Below, piece after piece: positions 1 through 7,800 of a stretch of 64,000 bases of DNA; positions within the stretch are counted from its first letter, which is position 1, and each line of letters opens with the position of its first letter. Origin of the DNA: Sorangium cellulosum So ce56. Lineage in GTDB: Bacteria > Myxococcota_A > Polyangia > Polyangiales > Polyangiaceae. A model generated the notes under the pieces. The model was not told the origin of the DNA and ran no database searches. It saw nothing but the letters and a program-made list of their open reading frames with translations. A program made the translations under genes and the position numbers. The DNA is taken from positions 10,466,501 to 10,530,500 of the forward strand of contig NC_010162.1 in the NCBI RefSeq assembly GCF_000067165.1, read 5' to 3'.

Positions 1-2
1 GG

Positions 3-590
3 CCGGTGAGCGATCCCGTCAAGTGCAAGCAGTTCGAGGATCAGACCTACGAGACGTACCTCGACTACTTCCAGGGCAATTACAGCGACAACCGGGCGCC
101 TCTTCACATCGGCCACCATTTCTCGCTCTGGAACCAGGGCGCCTACTGGAACGCCCTCAAGCGCTTCGCCAGCGAGGTCTGCGGGAGGCCCGAGGTGCGA
201 TGCGTGACCTACCGCGAGCTCCAGGAGAGCCTGGAGGCCTTCGGCGAGGAGCGGATCGCCGAGTTCCAGAGGGGAAACTTCCCGCGGCTGGATCTCGACA
301 ATCCGCGGATTGCCGCCTCTCCCGAGGGAGGCGATCGAGCAGCGGCACCCCCGCCCAGCCCGGCGGCGCCGCCGCGAGCGCGGGGTCGCGTCCGGCGACC
401 CGCATGCTGTCTTGGAGCCTCTGCGCTGCGTAGCGTTCCGCGCCGGAGGTGTGGATGGACGAAAGCAGACGCAGCTGGCGTGACCGGGTGGCGCACTGGC
501 ACAAGAGCGGGCACTCTGCCCGCGTGTTCGCGGAGCAGGAGGGGGTCAGCGCAGGCACGCTCTACTCCTGGAGCCGCCTGCTGGGGATGA
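3..590 (+). CDS. C-terminal part of a polysaccharide deacetylase-like protein (5' end outside window)
   Basis: The reading frame is open from the first bases, so the gene starts before the window; the GTG at 6 is probably internal. The first 95 or so residues resemble the C-terminal end of NodB-type polysaccharide deacetylases, with an aromatic, histidine-containing segment (HIGHHFSLWNQGAYW), then KRFASEVC and a VTYREL stretch. The catalytic core lies upstream and is not visible. After about residue 100 the frame becomes Ala/Pro/Arg-rich and loses protein-like character, and it overlaps the IS66 remnant that starts at 449. The native C-terminus may therefore have been replaced by transposon-derived sequence. 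The family call rests on the short C-terminal motif only. Confidence 0.5.
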   Translation, partial: PVSDPVKCKQFEDQTYETYLDYFQGNYSDNRAPLHIGHHFSLWNQGAYWNALKRFASEVCGRPEVRCVTYRELQESLEAFGEERIAEFQRGNFPRLDLDNPRIAASPEGGDRAAAPPPSPAAPPRARGRVRRPACCLGASALRSVPRRRCGWTKADAAGVTGWRTGTRAGTLPACSRSRRGSAQARSTPGAACWG

Positions 591-847
591 AGCGAAGCGA
601 GTACCGGCAGCGGTCGGAGAAGGAAGGGCCGGCCTCGGCCGGCTCGACCAGGCACACCTTGACAAGGTGGGGCAGCCGTCGGATACGCTATCTTTCCACG
701 ATGTATGGAAGCGACACGAGGGGGTGGGGTCGGACAGATGCCCGGATCCAGAGGACATACGCCTCTTCGGGTCGCGCGGCACAGTTGATTGCGATGCTGG
801 CCAGAGACCCTGAAAGCCCGTTCCTTCATCTACCCAATCTTCAATGA
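449..847 (+). pseudogene. IS66-type TnpA accessory protein remnant
   Basis: The first 45 residues match the helix-turn-helix N-terminus of IS66 TnpA proteins: RRSWRDRVAHW, then SARVFAEQEGVSAGTLYSW and a leucine-rich end. Possible starts are GTG 449 or ATG 455. Beyond about residue 50 the frame is unrelated to TnpA, and neither TnpB nor the IS66 transposase follows. I read it as the 5' stub of an IS66 element fused to other sequence. Its stop (845-847) overlaps the ATG of the next gene (844-846), which may be chance. Confidence 0.5.
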
Positions 848-1818
848 CGCCCATCTGGACTACCGAACTTCCGTACTCGCTGACCGGCTCGATGGCACCT
901 GTCTTTGATCCCATGACGGGATCTGTGCTGGTCTCGGATGGCTGGGGCACTCCTTTCGCGTCGTTGTCGCTTCGGCGCTTGTCATTGTCGGATGGCGAGG
1001 TCACCGGCACCGCTCGCGTCCGGTCCGCCGTGTATTCGACGGCTTTGAGCCCCTCGTCAGAATCCCTCCTTATCGCATCCGGCAAGCGCCTTCTTGAGCT
1101 TGAGCGAGCGACTCTGCGCGAAATAAGGCGTTGGGACAAGGGTGTACCACAGTACGCTCACCACTCTGTGCGCATTGGCGAGCTCGCTGTGTGCATGTCC
1201 TCGCGAGGACCGACGGTAGGGCTCTTCAATCTCGATGACGGCTCCTGTCGCCGCAAGACAGTCGGTTCCTGCCAGGGGCTCTATCGTCACGACGCTCGAA
1301 GCGCGCTGATCTGTTCAGGCAGCGAGGGCGTCGTTGCGATGCTCGATGCCGCCAAAGTGACCCTCACGACGATCGCAGCGCCGGGCCCTTTCATTCATGC
1401 AGCGTACGCGGACCAAGCAGCTGTGGTTCTCCTTGGTCTCGGCGTTCCGTTTGACGTGACCAGTCAGAGCGTGACCCACAATCGCATGTCAGGACGCTTG
1501 GCATTCGTGCGAGCTCAGCCTGGCGCCAAGGTGGTCGCGATGGATGCCCCCGTCCCGTTCTCCTGGCTGAGCCTGAGTCCTGACGGCCGGCAACTCGTTC
1601 TTGCTGATGGGCAGGATGTCTATGTGTGCACGTGCGACGGAACCTCCGTGGACGTCGCGGCGCAGCATAAGCTCCCTGCCTCGCTCGAGGTCGCGCTGGT
1701 CGTTCACGATCGTGAGCTTCTGATTGCAATCGACACGCAATCCAAGCAAGGAGCTGTGTCTGCGTGGCGTATCGGGCTCCAACGGTCGCCATCGTTATCC
1801 TGGCTAACGAGCGCATGA
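844..1818 (+). CDS. Uncharacterised beta-propeller-like protein
   Basis: This 324-residue protein was not recognised as a named family. It consists of repeated short beta-strand blocks separated by Gly/Ser/Asp turns; SPSSESLLIAS and LSPDGRQLVLADGQDVYV have the form of WD40/YVTN blades. No signal peptide, membrane segment or catalytic motif is visible, so a cytoplasmic propeller scaffold is the likeliest fold. Codon use is less GC3-biased than in the genes after 9.6 kb, and the neighbours are degraded mobile or toxin genes, which suggests acquisition. The ATG at 844 has no strong ribosome-binding site. The gene stands alone. Confidence 0.55.
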   Translation: MTPIWTTELPYSLTGSMAPVFDPMTGSVLVSDGWGTPFASLSLRRLSLSDGEVTGTARVRSAVYSTALSPSSESLLIASGKRLLELERATLREIRRWDKGVPQYAHHSVRIGELAVCMSSRGPTVGLFNLDDGSCRRKTVGSCQGLYRHDARSALICSGSEGVVAMLDAAKVTLTTIAAPGPFIHAAYADQAAVVLLGLGVPFDVTSQSVTHNRMSGRLAFVRAQPGAKVVAMDAPVPFSWLSLSPDGRQLVLADGQDVYVCTCDGTSVDVAAQHKLPASLEVALVVHDRELLIAIDTQSKQGAVSAWRIGLQRSPSLSWLTSA

Positions 1819-1950
1819 AGCCGGCGGCTTGGTTCCCTGAAGAGGGCATCGCCGCTGGGCGCCGTGGCGCGTCGAAGGCCCAGCAGTCATACGGCGCCCA
1901 GCTGTCTTGCCACCCGGCGCGTTGCGGTGCTATTTTCCGAGCTGCGGGTC

Positions 1951-2448
1951 ATGCACAGCCGTCAGGCCGACCTGCGTGACCGCTTCCTGCGCGCTTCCAT
2001 GAACCTGATTCAGCTGGCCGACGCCCTGACCGCATGCGCCGTCGCTGATCCTTGGGCGTTCGACGGCGGCGACTTCCTGGAGACGCTCTCCCGGATCGAA
2101 ATGACGGCCGGCATTCTTCAGCCGCCGTTTTCCACGGAGCTCGAGCTGAACGATCGCTTCATCGTCGTCGATCACGAGGCCCACGTGCCAGCGTCCTCTG
2201 TCTGGGGCTTCGCCGCTCGTGCGGAGCTTGAAGCGTTCATCCTTGGCCCCGCGGGGCTGACGAATCCGTTCACGACCTTCTGCGTCGCCTTCGTGGACGG
2301 CAGCTGCTGCCCGTTTCGGCTGCTCTACGTCGATGGCGCACGAGATGTCGAGTTCAGCAAAGCCGCGCAGCTGGAGCGCGACCCCTTTGGGCATGAGTAT
2401 CCGGAGCTCCGGCTCGAATGGTCGCCGACCGCGCAACGTCGCTCGTGA
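1951..2448 (+). CDS. Hypothetical protein
   Basis: About 165 residues from the ATG at 1951; the frame is open back to 1864, and ATG 1999 is another possible start. I chose 1951 because sequence upstream of it is Arg/Ser-rich and not protein-like, whereas HSRQADLRDRFLRASMNLIQLADAL reads as an amphipathic helix. The rest is a compact alpha/beta sequence with aromatic and acidic strands (FIVVDHEAHVPASS, FCVAFVDGS). No family, signal peptide or catalytic signature was recognised. The context is accessory DNA between a propeller-like gene and a toxin remnant. Confidence 0.45.
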   Translation: MHSRQADLRDRFLRASMNLIQLADALTACAVADPWAFDGGDFLETLSRIEMTAGILQPPFSTELELNDRFIVVDHEAHVPASSVWGFAARAELEAFILGPAGLTNPFTTFCVAFVDGSCCPFRLLYVDGARDVEFSKAAQLERDPFGHEYPELRLEWSPTAQRRS

Positions 2449-3067
2449 CGCGTCCGTGCAGAAAGAGGCCCAGAGGCGGCCTGACTGGCTAGCTCCGAGC
2501 ACCGCGGTGCCAAGGTCGTTCGGATGGTCGGTCGACTCGCCCTGCGCGAAGGCGAGCGTCCCCCGTGGCGTCAGAGCGACTCGAGGTACGCCACGAGCCT
2601 TCTCGCATGGCCGCCCTCGGTCACCTTTCTCTGCCCATCGAGCAACGGCACACCCTCCAGGTCGCCGGACTTCCCCTGCATCACAAGGATCCATTGAATC
2701 GGATCCTGGTCGCGCAGGCCCAGGTCGAGGATATCCAGCTCGTCACCGCCGATCGGCTCATGGCGCCCGACGATGTCCGTGTGATCTGGGCAGATGCATG
2801 AGCGTGCAGCGCGACGATGCCGATGCTCGGGTAGCCGTTCTCGCCCCCTTGCCACCTCGTCCGCCCAGCCGCCGGCTCCTCCCGATCCTCCCCCGGCGCC
2901 CCCCCTTGGACGCCGCGCCGCACACGCCGAACCCGCCCCTGTGGCCGCCGCCTCCGTCGCCGCCCTGGCCCCGCGTGCCCCAGCCCGCCATCGCCGGCCC
3001 AGTCCGCTTCCCAGCCGGAGGCCGCATCGCCGTGGGTGGCGGACCCGAGCCATGCTACAGTTCCCCT
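2449..3067. other. Gene-poor stretch with toxin remnant and proline-coding DNA
   Basis: Apart from the PIN-domain fragment at 2565-2801, no convincing gene is seen. Bases 2840-3040 are a C-rich, purine-poor run whose plus-strand reading is nearly all proline, alanine and arginine. Confidence 0.5.
2565..2801 (+). pseudogene. C-terminal fragment of a VapC-type PIN-domain toxin
   Basis: The 78-residue frame matches the last half of VapC-like PIN toxins: the pattern LPLHHKDPLNRILVAQAQVE followed by LVTADRLMA and a V-WA ending is the usual C-terminal block. The N-terminal half, with the first catalytic aspartate and its partner glutamate, is absent. The family's usual Asp in the DPFDR element is Asn here. 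The GTG start is nominal. No VapB antitoxin precedes it. It is best read as a dead relic, not a small functional gene. Confidence 0.6.
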
Positions 3068-3319
3068 ATGTCCACCGAGGAACTTCTCGCGCAGGTGCTG
3101 CTGTTGCCCCGCCACGAGCGGGCCCGGCTGGCAGAAGAGGTGCTTTCCAGCCTTGAGGAGCCCGACGCCGAGGAGGTCGCAGCAGCGTGGACGGATGAGC
3201 TGACGCGCCGGGCGCGCGAGCTCGCGGAGAGTAAGGTCCAGACGGTCGACTGGGGCACGGCGCGGGCGGAGATCCTGAAGGAGCTCGAGGACCGGCGTGC
3301 GGGTCGAGCTTCATCCTGA
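3068..3319 (+). CDS. Addiction-module antitoxin component (PF09720-like)
   Basis: An 83-residue acidic, helical protein. The N-terminal MSTEELLAQVLLLPRHERAR block followed by LAEEVLSSLEE is typical of short unstable antitoxins paired with ParE/RelE-type toxins; the charged C-terminal half (TRRARELAES to KELEDRRAG) would wrap the toxin. The ATG at 3068 is chosen because the family begins exactly there; the frame upstream is proline-rich noise. Its end overlaps the toxin frame beginning at 3297 by 23 bases, the normal antitoxin-first arrangement. The toxin is frameshifted, so this gene may persist without a lethal partner. Confidence 0.75.
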   Translation: MSTEELLAQVLLLPRHERARLAEEVLSSLEEPDAEEVAAAWTDELTRRARELAESKVQTVDWGTARAEILKELEDRRAGRASS

Positions 3320-3607
3320 AGCGCGCGCTGAGCTTCGTGCGGCGGCCATCGGTACGACGAGAGGCGCCCCGGGCTGGGCGACGAGTTCATCGCCGAGGTC
3401 TCGTCGATGCTCGATAAGATCGGAGAGGCCCCGACATCTTTTCGGATCTGGCCAGGGACTTCACCTGTACCACGGAGCATTCGCAGAGCGACCGTCGACC
3501 GTTTTCCGTACGTCATTGCGTTCGAGATGCACCCCGAGCACACGCTCGTGCTCGCCATCGCGCATGCAAAGCGACGTCCGCTGTACTGGCTCACTCGTGC
3601 CTTGTGA
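3297..3607 (+). pseudogene. ParE/RelE-family toxin with a one-base frameshift
   Basis: The protein is readable in two frames. From GTG 3297 the first 18 residues (RVELHPEARAELRAAAI) are the classic N-terminus of ParE-type toxins. The match then continues in another frame as YDERRPGLGDEFIAEVSSML and on to a typical C-terminal half (FPYVIAFE, LAIAHAKRRPLYW) ending at 3607. The join lies between 3350 and 3351, where restoring one T would recreate the family's Trp-Tyr (a TGG TAC pair). The lesion is a single missing base, so the toxin is inactive unless the ribosome slips or the base is a sequencing error. Confidence 0.7.
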
Positions 3608-3663
3608 ATGGCCCGCCCAATACGGCAATGCACGCGACGCCGCTTTGCGCTGCGGGTAGATCA

Positions 3664-4098
3664 ATGACGACCGTCGAGAGGCGAACGCGCGCACGCAGCT
3701 GCCTCCTCGCTGGTGCGCTCGGCGACGCATGGGGCGGTCCGTATGAGGGCCTTGCCGGGCCGGTACAGCCCGTCTTCCGAGAGGCTCCGCGGCTCTCCGA
3801 TGACACCTGGCTGACCCTCGCCACGTGCGAGGCCATCGTGCTGAGCCGAGGACGCGTACAGCCGGAGCGGATCGCCGAGCGCTTTCGTCACTGGTTCGAG
3901 ACTGGCCGCATCTCCGGAGTAGGCTCTGCGACGCTCAAGGCGCTTCGCGATCTCGCCGCTGGTGCCCACTGGGCTCTTGCTGGAGCTCGCGGTGAGTTCG
4001 CCTCAGGCTCGGGTGCTGCCATGCGCGCAGCGCCGTTGTCGTTCTTCCTGGACCCGAGCGTCGAGGCGGACCGTCGAACGATTCGGCAGGCGAAATAG
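3664..4098 (+). pseudogene. N-terminal half of an ADP-ribosylglycohydrolase (DraG family)
   Basis: The 144 residues align to the start of ADP-ribosylglycohydrolases: SCLLAGALGDAWGGPYEG at residues 12-29, then the metal-binding SDDTWLTLATCEAI element. A later GRISGVGSATLKALRDLAAG and the SGSGAAMRAAPL segment also fit. The family usually has about 300 residues and a second Asp-x-Asp metal-binding motif near its end; the frame stops at TAG 4096-4098, before that motif. These enzymes remove ADP-ribose from proteins or nucleic acid, but half the metal site is missing here, so activity is unlikely. The ATG at 3664 is supported by the immediate start of the conserved block. Confidence 0.6.
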
Positions 4099-4199
4099 GC
4101 CGCTTGAAGGGGGGAGACAATAGCCGGCGCGCGATGGGCGTGTCACCTTCTGCCGGGAGGCCCATCAGACAAGTGAAGGCATCGAAGGAGCCAGGTGCG

Positions 4200-5075
4200 A
4201 TGGGAAAACCGGAGCTGGTGAGGTTCGAGATCGAAGGTGCCGAAATGGCGGTCCGCCTGGCGGGCGATCGGGAGAAGCCGGCGATTCTCCTGATCCACGG
4301 CTTTCCAAGCTCCTCGGAATCGTTCCGGAACGTGATCGACACCCTCGCGCGGGACTGCTTCGTGATCACCCCGGACCTTCCGGGGTTCGGCGGCTCCGAG
4401 CCGGTCGAGCGCCCCTCATTCTCGCGTTTCGCGGACAGGATCGACGGACTGCTCGCGCGGCTCGGAGCCGGGTCCTTCCACCTCTACCTCCACGATTATG
4501 GAACGGCGGTAGGACTTCATCTCGCCACGCGCGCGCCGCGCAGGATACGCAGCCTCATCGTCCAGAATGCCAATGCTCATGAGAGCGGGATGGGGCCGCA
4601 ATGGTCGGCGACCAGGGCCTACTGGGACGATCCCACGCCGGAGCGGGAAGCCGAGGCGACCGCGCACCTGACCTTCGAGGGGACGCGCGACCAATATCTG
4701 GGTGGCGTGCCCCGGGACATCGTCGAGCGCATCGATCCCAGGCTGTGGGAGGAGGACTGGCGGATCATGTCGCTCCCCGGCCGGCTCGAGACGCAGCGTG
4801 CGCTGGTGCTCGACTATCGCAGCCATGTCGCGAGGTTCGGGGAGATCGCCGATTATCTCGATCGCTGGCAACCCCCGGCGCTGATGCTGTGGGGGCGGCA
4901 CGATATCTTCTTCGATCTCGAGGAGACCCTCTCCTGGATGAAGGCGCTCCCGCGCATGGAGGCGCACATCCTCGACGGCCCGCATTTCCTGCTGGAGACC
5001 CATCCGGCCGAATGCGCCGCGTTGATGAGCGCCTTCGTATCGTTCGTCGACTCGCGCATCATGTACGGCGGCTAA
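4200..5075 (+). CDS. Alpha/beta hydrolase, epoxide hydrolase/haloalkane dehalogenase-like
   Basis: About 291 residues. The oxyanion motif HGFPSSS follows a predicted strand (AILLIHGFPSSS). The nucleophile elbow is LHDYGTAVG, with Asp where esterases have Ser, which places it with epoxide hydrolases and haloalkane dehalogenases. A helical cap follows (DPTPEREAEATAHLTF to RLETQRALVLDY). The late WGRHDIFFD and DGPHFLLETHP segments supply the acid and the catalytic His. There is no signal peptide, so it is cytoplasmic. The ATG at 4200 follows a GGAG; longer in-frame readings to 4104 are low-complexity. The substrate cannot be told from sequence. Confidence 0.75.
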   Translation: MGKPELVRFEIEGAEMAVRLAGDREKPAILLIHGFPSSSESFRNVIDTLARDCFVITPDLPGFGGSEPVERPSFSRFADRIDGLLARLGAGSFHLYLHDYGTAVGLHLATRAPRRIRSLIVQNANAHESGMGPQWSATRAYWDDPTPEREAEATAHLTFEGTRDQYLGGVPRDIVERIDPRLWEEDWRIMSLPGRLETQRALVLDYRSHVARFGEIADYLDRWQPPALMLWGRHDIFFDLEETLSWMKALPRMEAHILDGPHFLLETHPAECAALMSAFVSFVDSRIMYGG

Positions 5076-5153
5076 CTGGCGCTTACAGCGGACGAGCTTG
5101 CGCTCGCCGCCGAAGCGCCGGTATCTTCGGCGAGCGGAGGCGGTAGGGGCGCG

Positions 5154-5573
5154 ATGCGATCGGTCGTTGTTTTCCTGCGGGACACGATGGAGTCTGCGGT
5201 CACGGCGTACCTCGACGCCGCCTACCCGGAGCAGCGGGACCCGTGGGTCGTGTTCGTGGCCGGTGACGCCTGCCTGTACATCAACCTGTACCGGCACGGC
5301 CCTCTTGAGCACGAGCCGGAGGACTGGGCCGACATCGTCCAGAGGTTCGGGGGCGAGCCGGCGGTCTGCGTGATCGCCGACGTGTCCGGGCGGCACCCCG
5401 GCGACGCGCAGGTGGCCGGGTTCGTGGCCGGGCTGCTGTCCCGGTTCAGCGGGGCCGCGATGGACGACTACACCGCGCACCTGTGGTCGCTGGACGAGCT
5501 GCGGGGCGGGCACCGGGTTCGGGGGCACCCTTTCTTCGACTACAACGGCTGGTTCGCGGAGAAGAGCCGGTAG
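5154..5573 (+). CDS. Hypothetical protein
   Basis: A 139-residue acidic protein with alternating strands and helices (VVVFLRDTMESAVTAYLDAAY, WVVFVAGDACLYINLY, VCVIADVSGRHPGDAQVAGFVAGLLSRF) and an aromatic C-terminus (HPFFDYNGWF). It has no signal peptide or membrane segment. I do not recognise the family; its size and acidity would suit an immunity-type or regulatory protein, but nothing else supports that. The ATG at 5154 lies close behind a G-rich stretch. Confidence 0.5.
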   Translation: MRSVVVFLRDTMESAVTAYLDAAYPEQRDPWVVFVAGDACLYINLYRHGPLEHEPEDWADIVQRFGGEPAVCVIADVSGRHPGDAQVAGFVAGLLSRFSGAAMDDYTAHLWSLDELRGGHRVRGHPFFDYNGWFAEKSR

Positions 5574-5841
5574 GGCCGAACGAAGGCGCTGCACCTGCGC
5601 TCGCGGGTTTGTGGGCTTTTGCGCTGGAGAGCAGCGGATTGTCCGTCAGCTTGAGCGCCGCGCCATGAACATCGAACACGGCTCGGTCTCGGAGAGTGGC
5701 CATGTCCCCGGGCATTGCTGCGAAGGAGTCGAAGCGCTAGAGCTTGCCGGTCGGCAAGAGGCGCCTGACCGGCGCTCGCAGCCGACGGCGCTGACGCGCC
5801 CCGGCTGGAGCGCAACATGTTGGCTATCATCAGGTGCATTC

Positions 5842-6453
5842 GTGTCGAAGATTGATCTCAAGAGGGAGCTCAAACATCTCTACCAGGCATCCGCGAAGGA
5901 GGTGGTTCAGGTTGACGTGCCGGCATTTCGGTTCCTCATGATCGACGGCGAGGGCGACCCCAACACATCACAGGCGTATGCCGCGGCAGTGGAAGCGCTG
6001 TTCTCCGTTTCTTACACGACGAAGTTCATGATAAAGAAGGGGGCGCAAGGAATCGACTATGCGGTCATGCCTCTCGAAGGCCTCTGGTGGTCGGATGACA
6101 TGTCCGCCTTCACCTCCAACGACAGGTCGAGGTGGAAATGGACGATGATGATCATGCAGCCTCACTTCGTGGAGGAAGCGGTGATTCAGGCGGCCATGGC
6201 GGAGGTGAGGCGAAAGAAGGCGCTCCCCGCGGTTGACGCGCTCAGACTGGAGAACTTCACGGAAGGGTCATGCGCTCAGATACTTCATATTGGCCCCTTC
6301 ACTGAAGAAGGGCCGACCATTCAGCGAGTCCATGACTTTATCGTTGCGCGCTCGGCGCTTGCAGGAAAGCACCATGAGGTGTATCTGAGCGACATCCGCC
6401 GCGCCGATCCGGCCAAGTGGAAGACCATCATCCGCCAACCTATGATGCGATAG
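5842..6453 (+). CDS. GyrI-like small-molecule-binding domain protein
   Basis: A 203-residue protein of the stand-alone GyrI-like (SOUL/BacI fold) family. Diagnostic blocks are VDVPAFRFLMIDGEGDPN near residues 23-40, YAAAVEALFSVSYTTKFMIKK, the aromatic MPLEGLWW, RSRWKWTMMIMQP and near the end CAQILHIGPFTEEGPTI. The family binds hydrophobic or cationic small molecules, and some members hydrolyse cyclic or lactone compounds; a glutamate in the MPLEG block is conserved. The GTG at 5842 is chosen because homologues begin SKIDLK; the longer frame to 5611 is not protein-like. Codon use is noticeably more AT-tolerant than in the core genes downstream, consistent with transfer. Confidence 0.8.
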   Translation: MSKIDLKRELKHLYQASAKEVVQVDVPAFRFLMIDGEGDPNTSQAYAAAVEALFSVSYTTKFMIKKGAQGIDYAVMPLEGLWWSDDMSAFTSNDRSRWKWTMMIMQPHFVEEAVIQAAMAEVRRKKALPAVDALRLENFTEGSCAQILHIGPFTEEGPTIQRVHDFIVARSALAGKHHEVYLSDIRRADPAKWKTIIRQPMMR

Positions 6454-6535
6454 CCGACAGTTCGTTCGAGCCGGCGCCGCTTCGCGGCGCGGCTCGACTC
6501 AGCCGCCTGCCGGCCAATGACCAGGGCGATCGGCC

Positions 6536-6958
6536 TCAGCGGCCCTCTCGCGCCGCAGCCCTCGCCGCGCCGAGCCCCATTCCGAAGAGGGCCGCGATGA
6601 TCCGGCCCAGCGCCGCCCCGAGGCCAGGTGAAGGCTCGTCGCACAGCGTCGGTGCGACCGAGAGTCGCAGCCGGTCCCGGAGGATCTCCTGAGCGCGGCG
6701 AATGGATTGCGGATCCCGGCGGTCGAACCAGATGGCTTCGCCAGATGACTCGCTGGCCTCGGGGCCTTCGTCCTCCACCGGCCCGAGGTACAGGGTCACG
6801 GTGTGTCGTCCCAGTGTGGCAGGCGGGTCGCTCCGCATGTTCCTGGGAAACAGCGTGCTCCGCGCTCGTGACAGCTCTGTGGCGCAGGCGAAGACTCTCC
6901 GTTGCAGCGCGGCGCTCACCCCGCGGGCGGTGGAGCGGACGCGGCCCCGTCGATGCAT
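6536..6958 (-). CDS. Possible hypothetical protein
   Basis: A 140-residue minus-strand frame with a plausible central region (RHTVTLYLGPVEDEGPEASES, then WFDRRDPQSIRRAQEILRDRLRL) and a C-terminal hydrophobic segment (LGAALGRIIAALFGMGLGAA). The first 35 residues are Arg-rich, so the true start may be the internal Met about 40 residues in. No family was recognised and no ribosome-binding site is convincing. It fills an otherwise empty gap, which is the main reason to list it. Confidence 0.3.
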   Translation of the reverse strand: MHRRGRVRSTARGVSAALQRRVFACATELSRARSTLFPRNMRSDPPATLGRHTVTLYLGPVEDEGPEASESSGEAIWFDRRDPQSIRRAQEILRDRLRLSVAPTLCDEPSPGLGAALGRIIAALFGMGLGAARAAAREGR

Positions 6959-7129
6959 GGATAAGTTGCTGAACCAGCATCACTTTTCCGGGAGGGATGC
7001 GGATCGCGGAAGGTCCTACATGTCCACCAGCGCGTGCAGCGTGGCTGTACGGTGGGATGGCCACGGCGAGGACCAAGCGGAGGCGCGCGGCCCCTGGACG
7101 CGTTGTGGACACCTGGATACGCTCGTCGA

Positions 7130-7525
7130 ATGAACGACTTGTTCGACGGTGACTCGAACGATCTGTTCCCGCCCGCCGACCGGGCGAAGATCGAGGCGCT
7201 CACGGAGGATCCGGACGCGACGGTCGGCTACGAGCTGAGCAAGGGGATGCTGGTCTGGTCGGATGAGATACCGCGCGACATCGATATGTCCACGTTCAAG
7301 AAGATCGTGATGCTCCTTGCCTATCGATCCATGATGTACCGGCCCGAAGAGTTCCGAGATAGCCAGAACGAGCTCGTTCGTGACTGGTTCCCGACATGCC
7401 GCGCGACATGGGAGAGGGCGAGGGCCAGCGGCCTCCGGTGGATCGGCTTCGCGCCGTCGCGCACCGATCCCGCGAACCTCGCGCGGCTCCTCGAGCTCGA
7501 GAAGAGCGAGTTCTCGGACATGTAG
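7130..7525 (+). CDS. Hypothetical protein
   Basis: A 131-residue soluble protein from ATG 7130. It is helix-rich and acidic at the start (NDLFDGDSNDLFPPADRAKIEAL), with a central MSTFKKIVMLLAYRSMMYRPEEF helix and a Trp-rich end (LVRDWFPTCRATWERA, LRWIGF). No known domain, signal or membrane helix is visible. The start is chosen because the preceding in-frame residues are Arg/Gly-rich. It is the last gene of the degraded accessory zone. Confidence 0.5.
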   Translation: MNDLFDGDSNDLFPPADRAKIEALTEDPDATVGYELSKGMLVWSDEIPRDIDMSTFKKIVMLLAYRSMMYRPEEFRDSQNELVRDWFPTCRATWERARASGLRWIGFAPSRTDPANLARLLELEKSEFSDM

Positions 7526-7800
7526 CCTGCGGGTGATCCCGAGGGCGTCCTGCTCGACGACCTTCAGGACCGGATCGGGAGGAGACGACCAGCTGCTCGG
7601 ATCGAGCACGGTGCTGGACGCCAGGTACGTGCTGTCCTCGAGCGACGGCGAGGCCATCGTGGTATGGAACCGTGGACCGCTCGGCGCGCTCATTGCAGTA
7701 CACGGCGGCCGCGATGATGACCCTCCGCGGCCGCCGCGCCGGCGATCGGCGGCGGCTTCAACGAGGGGCGGCGTCGAGCCGCATGTCGACGGGAGGACTT

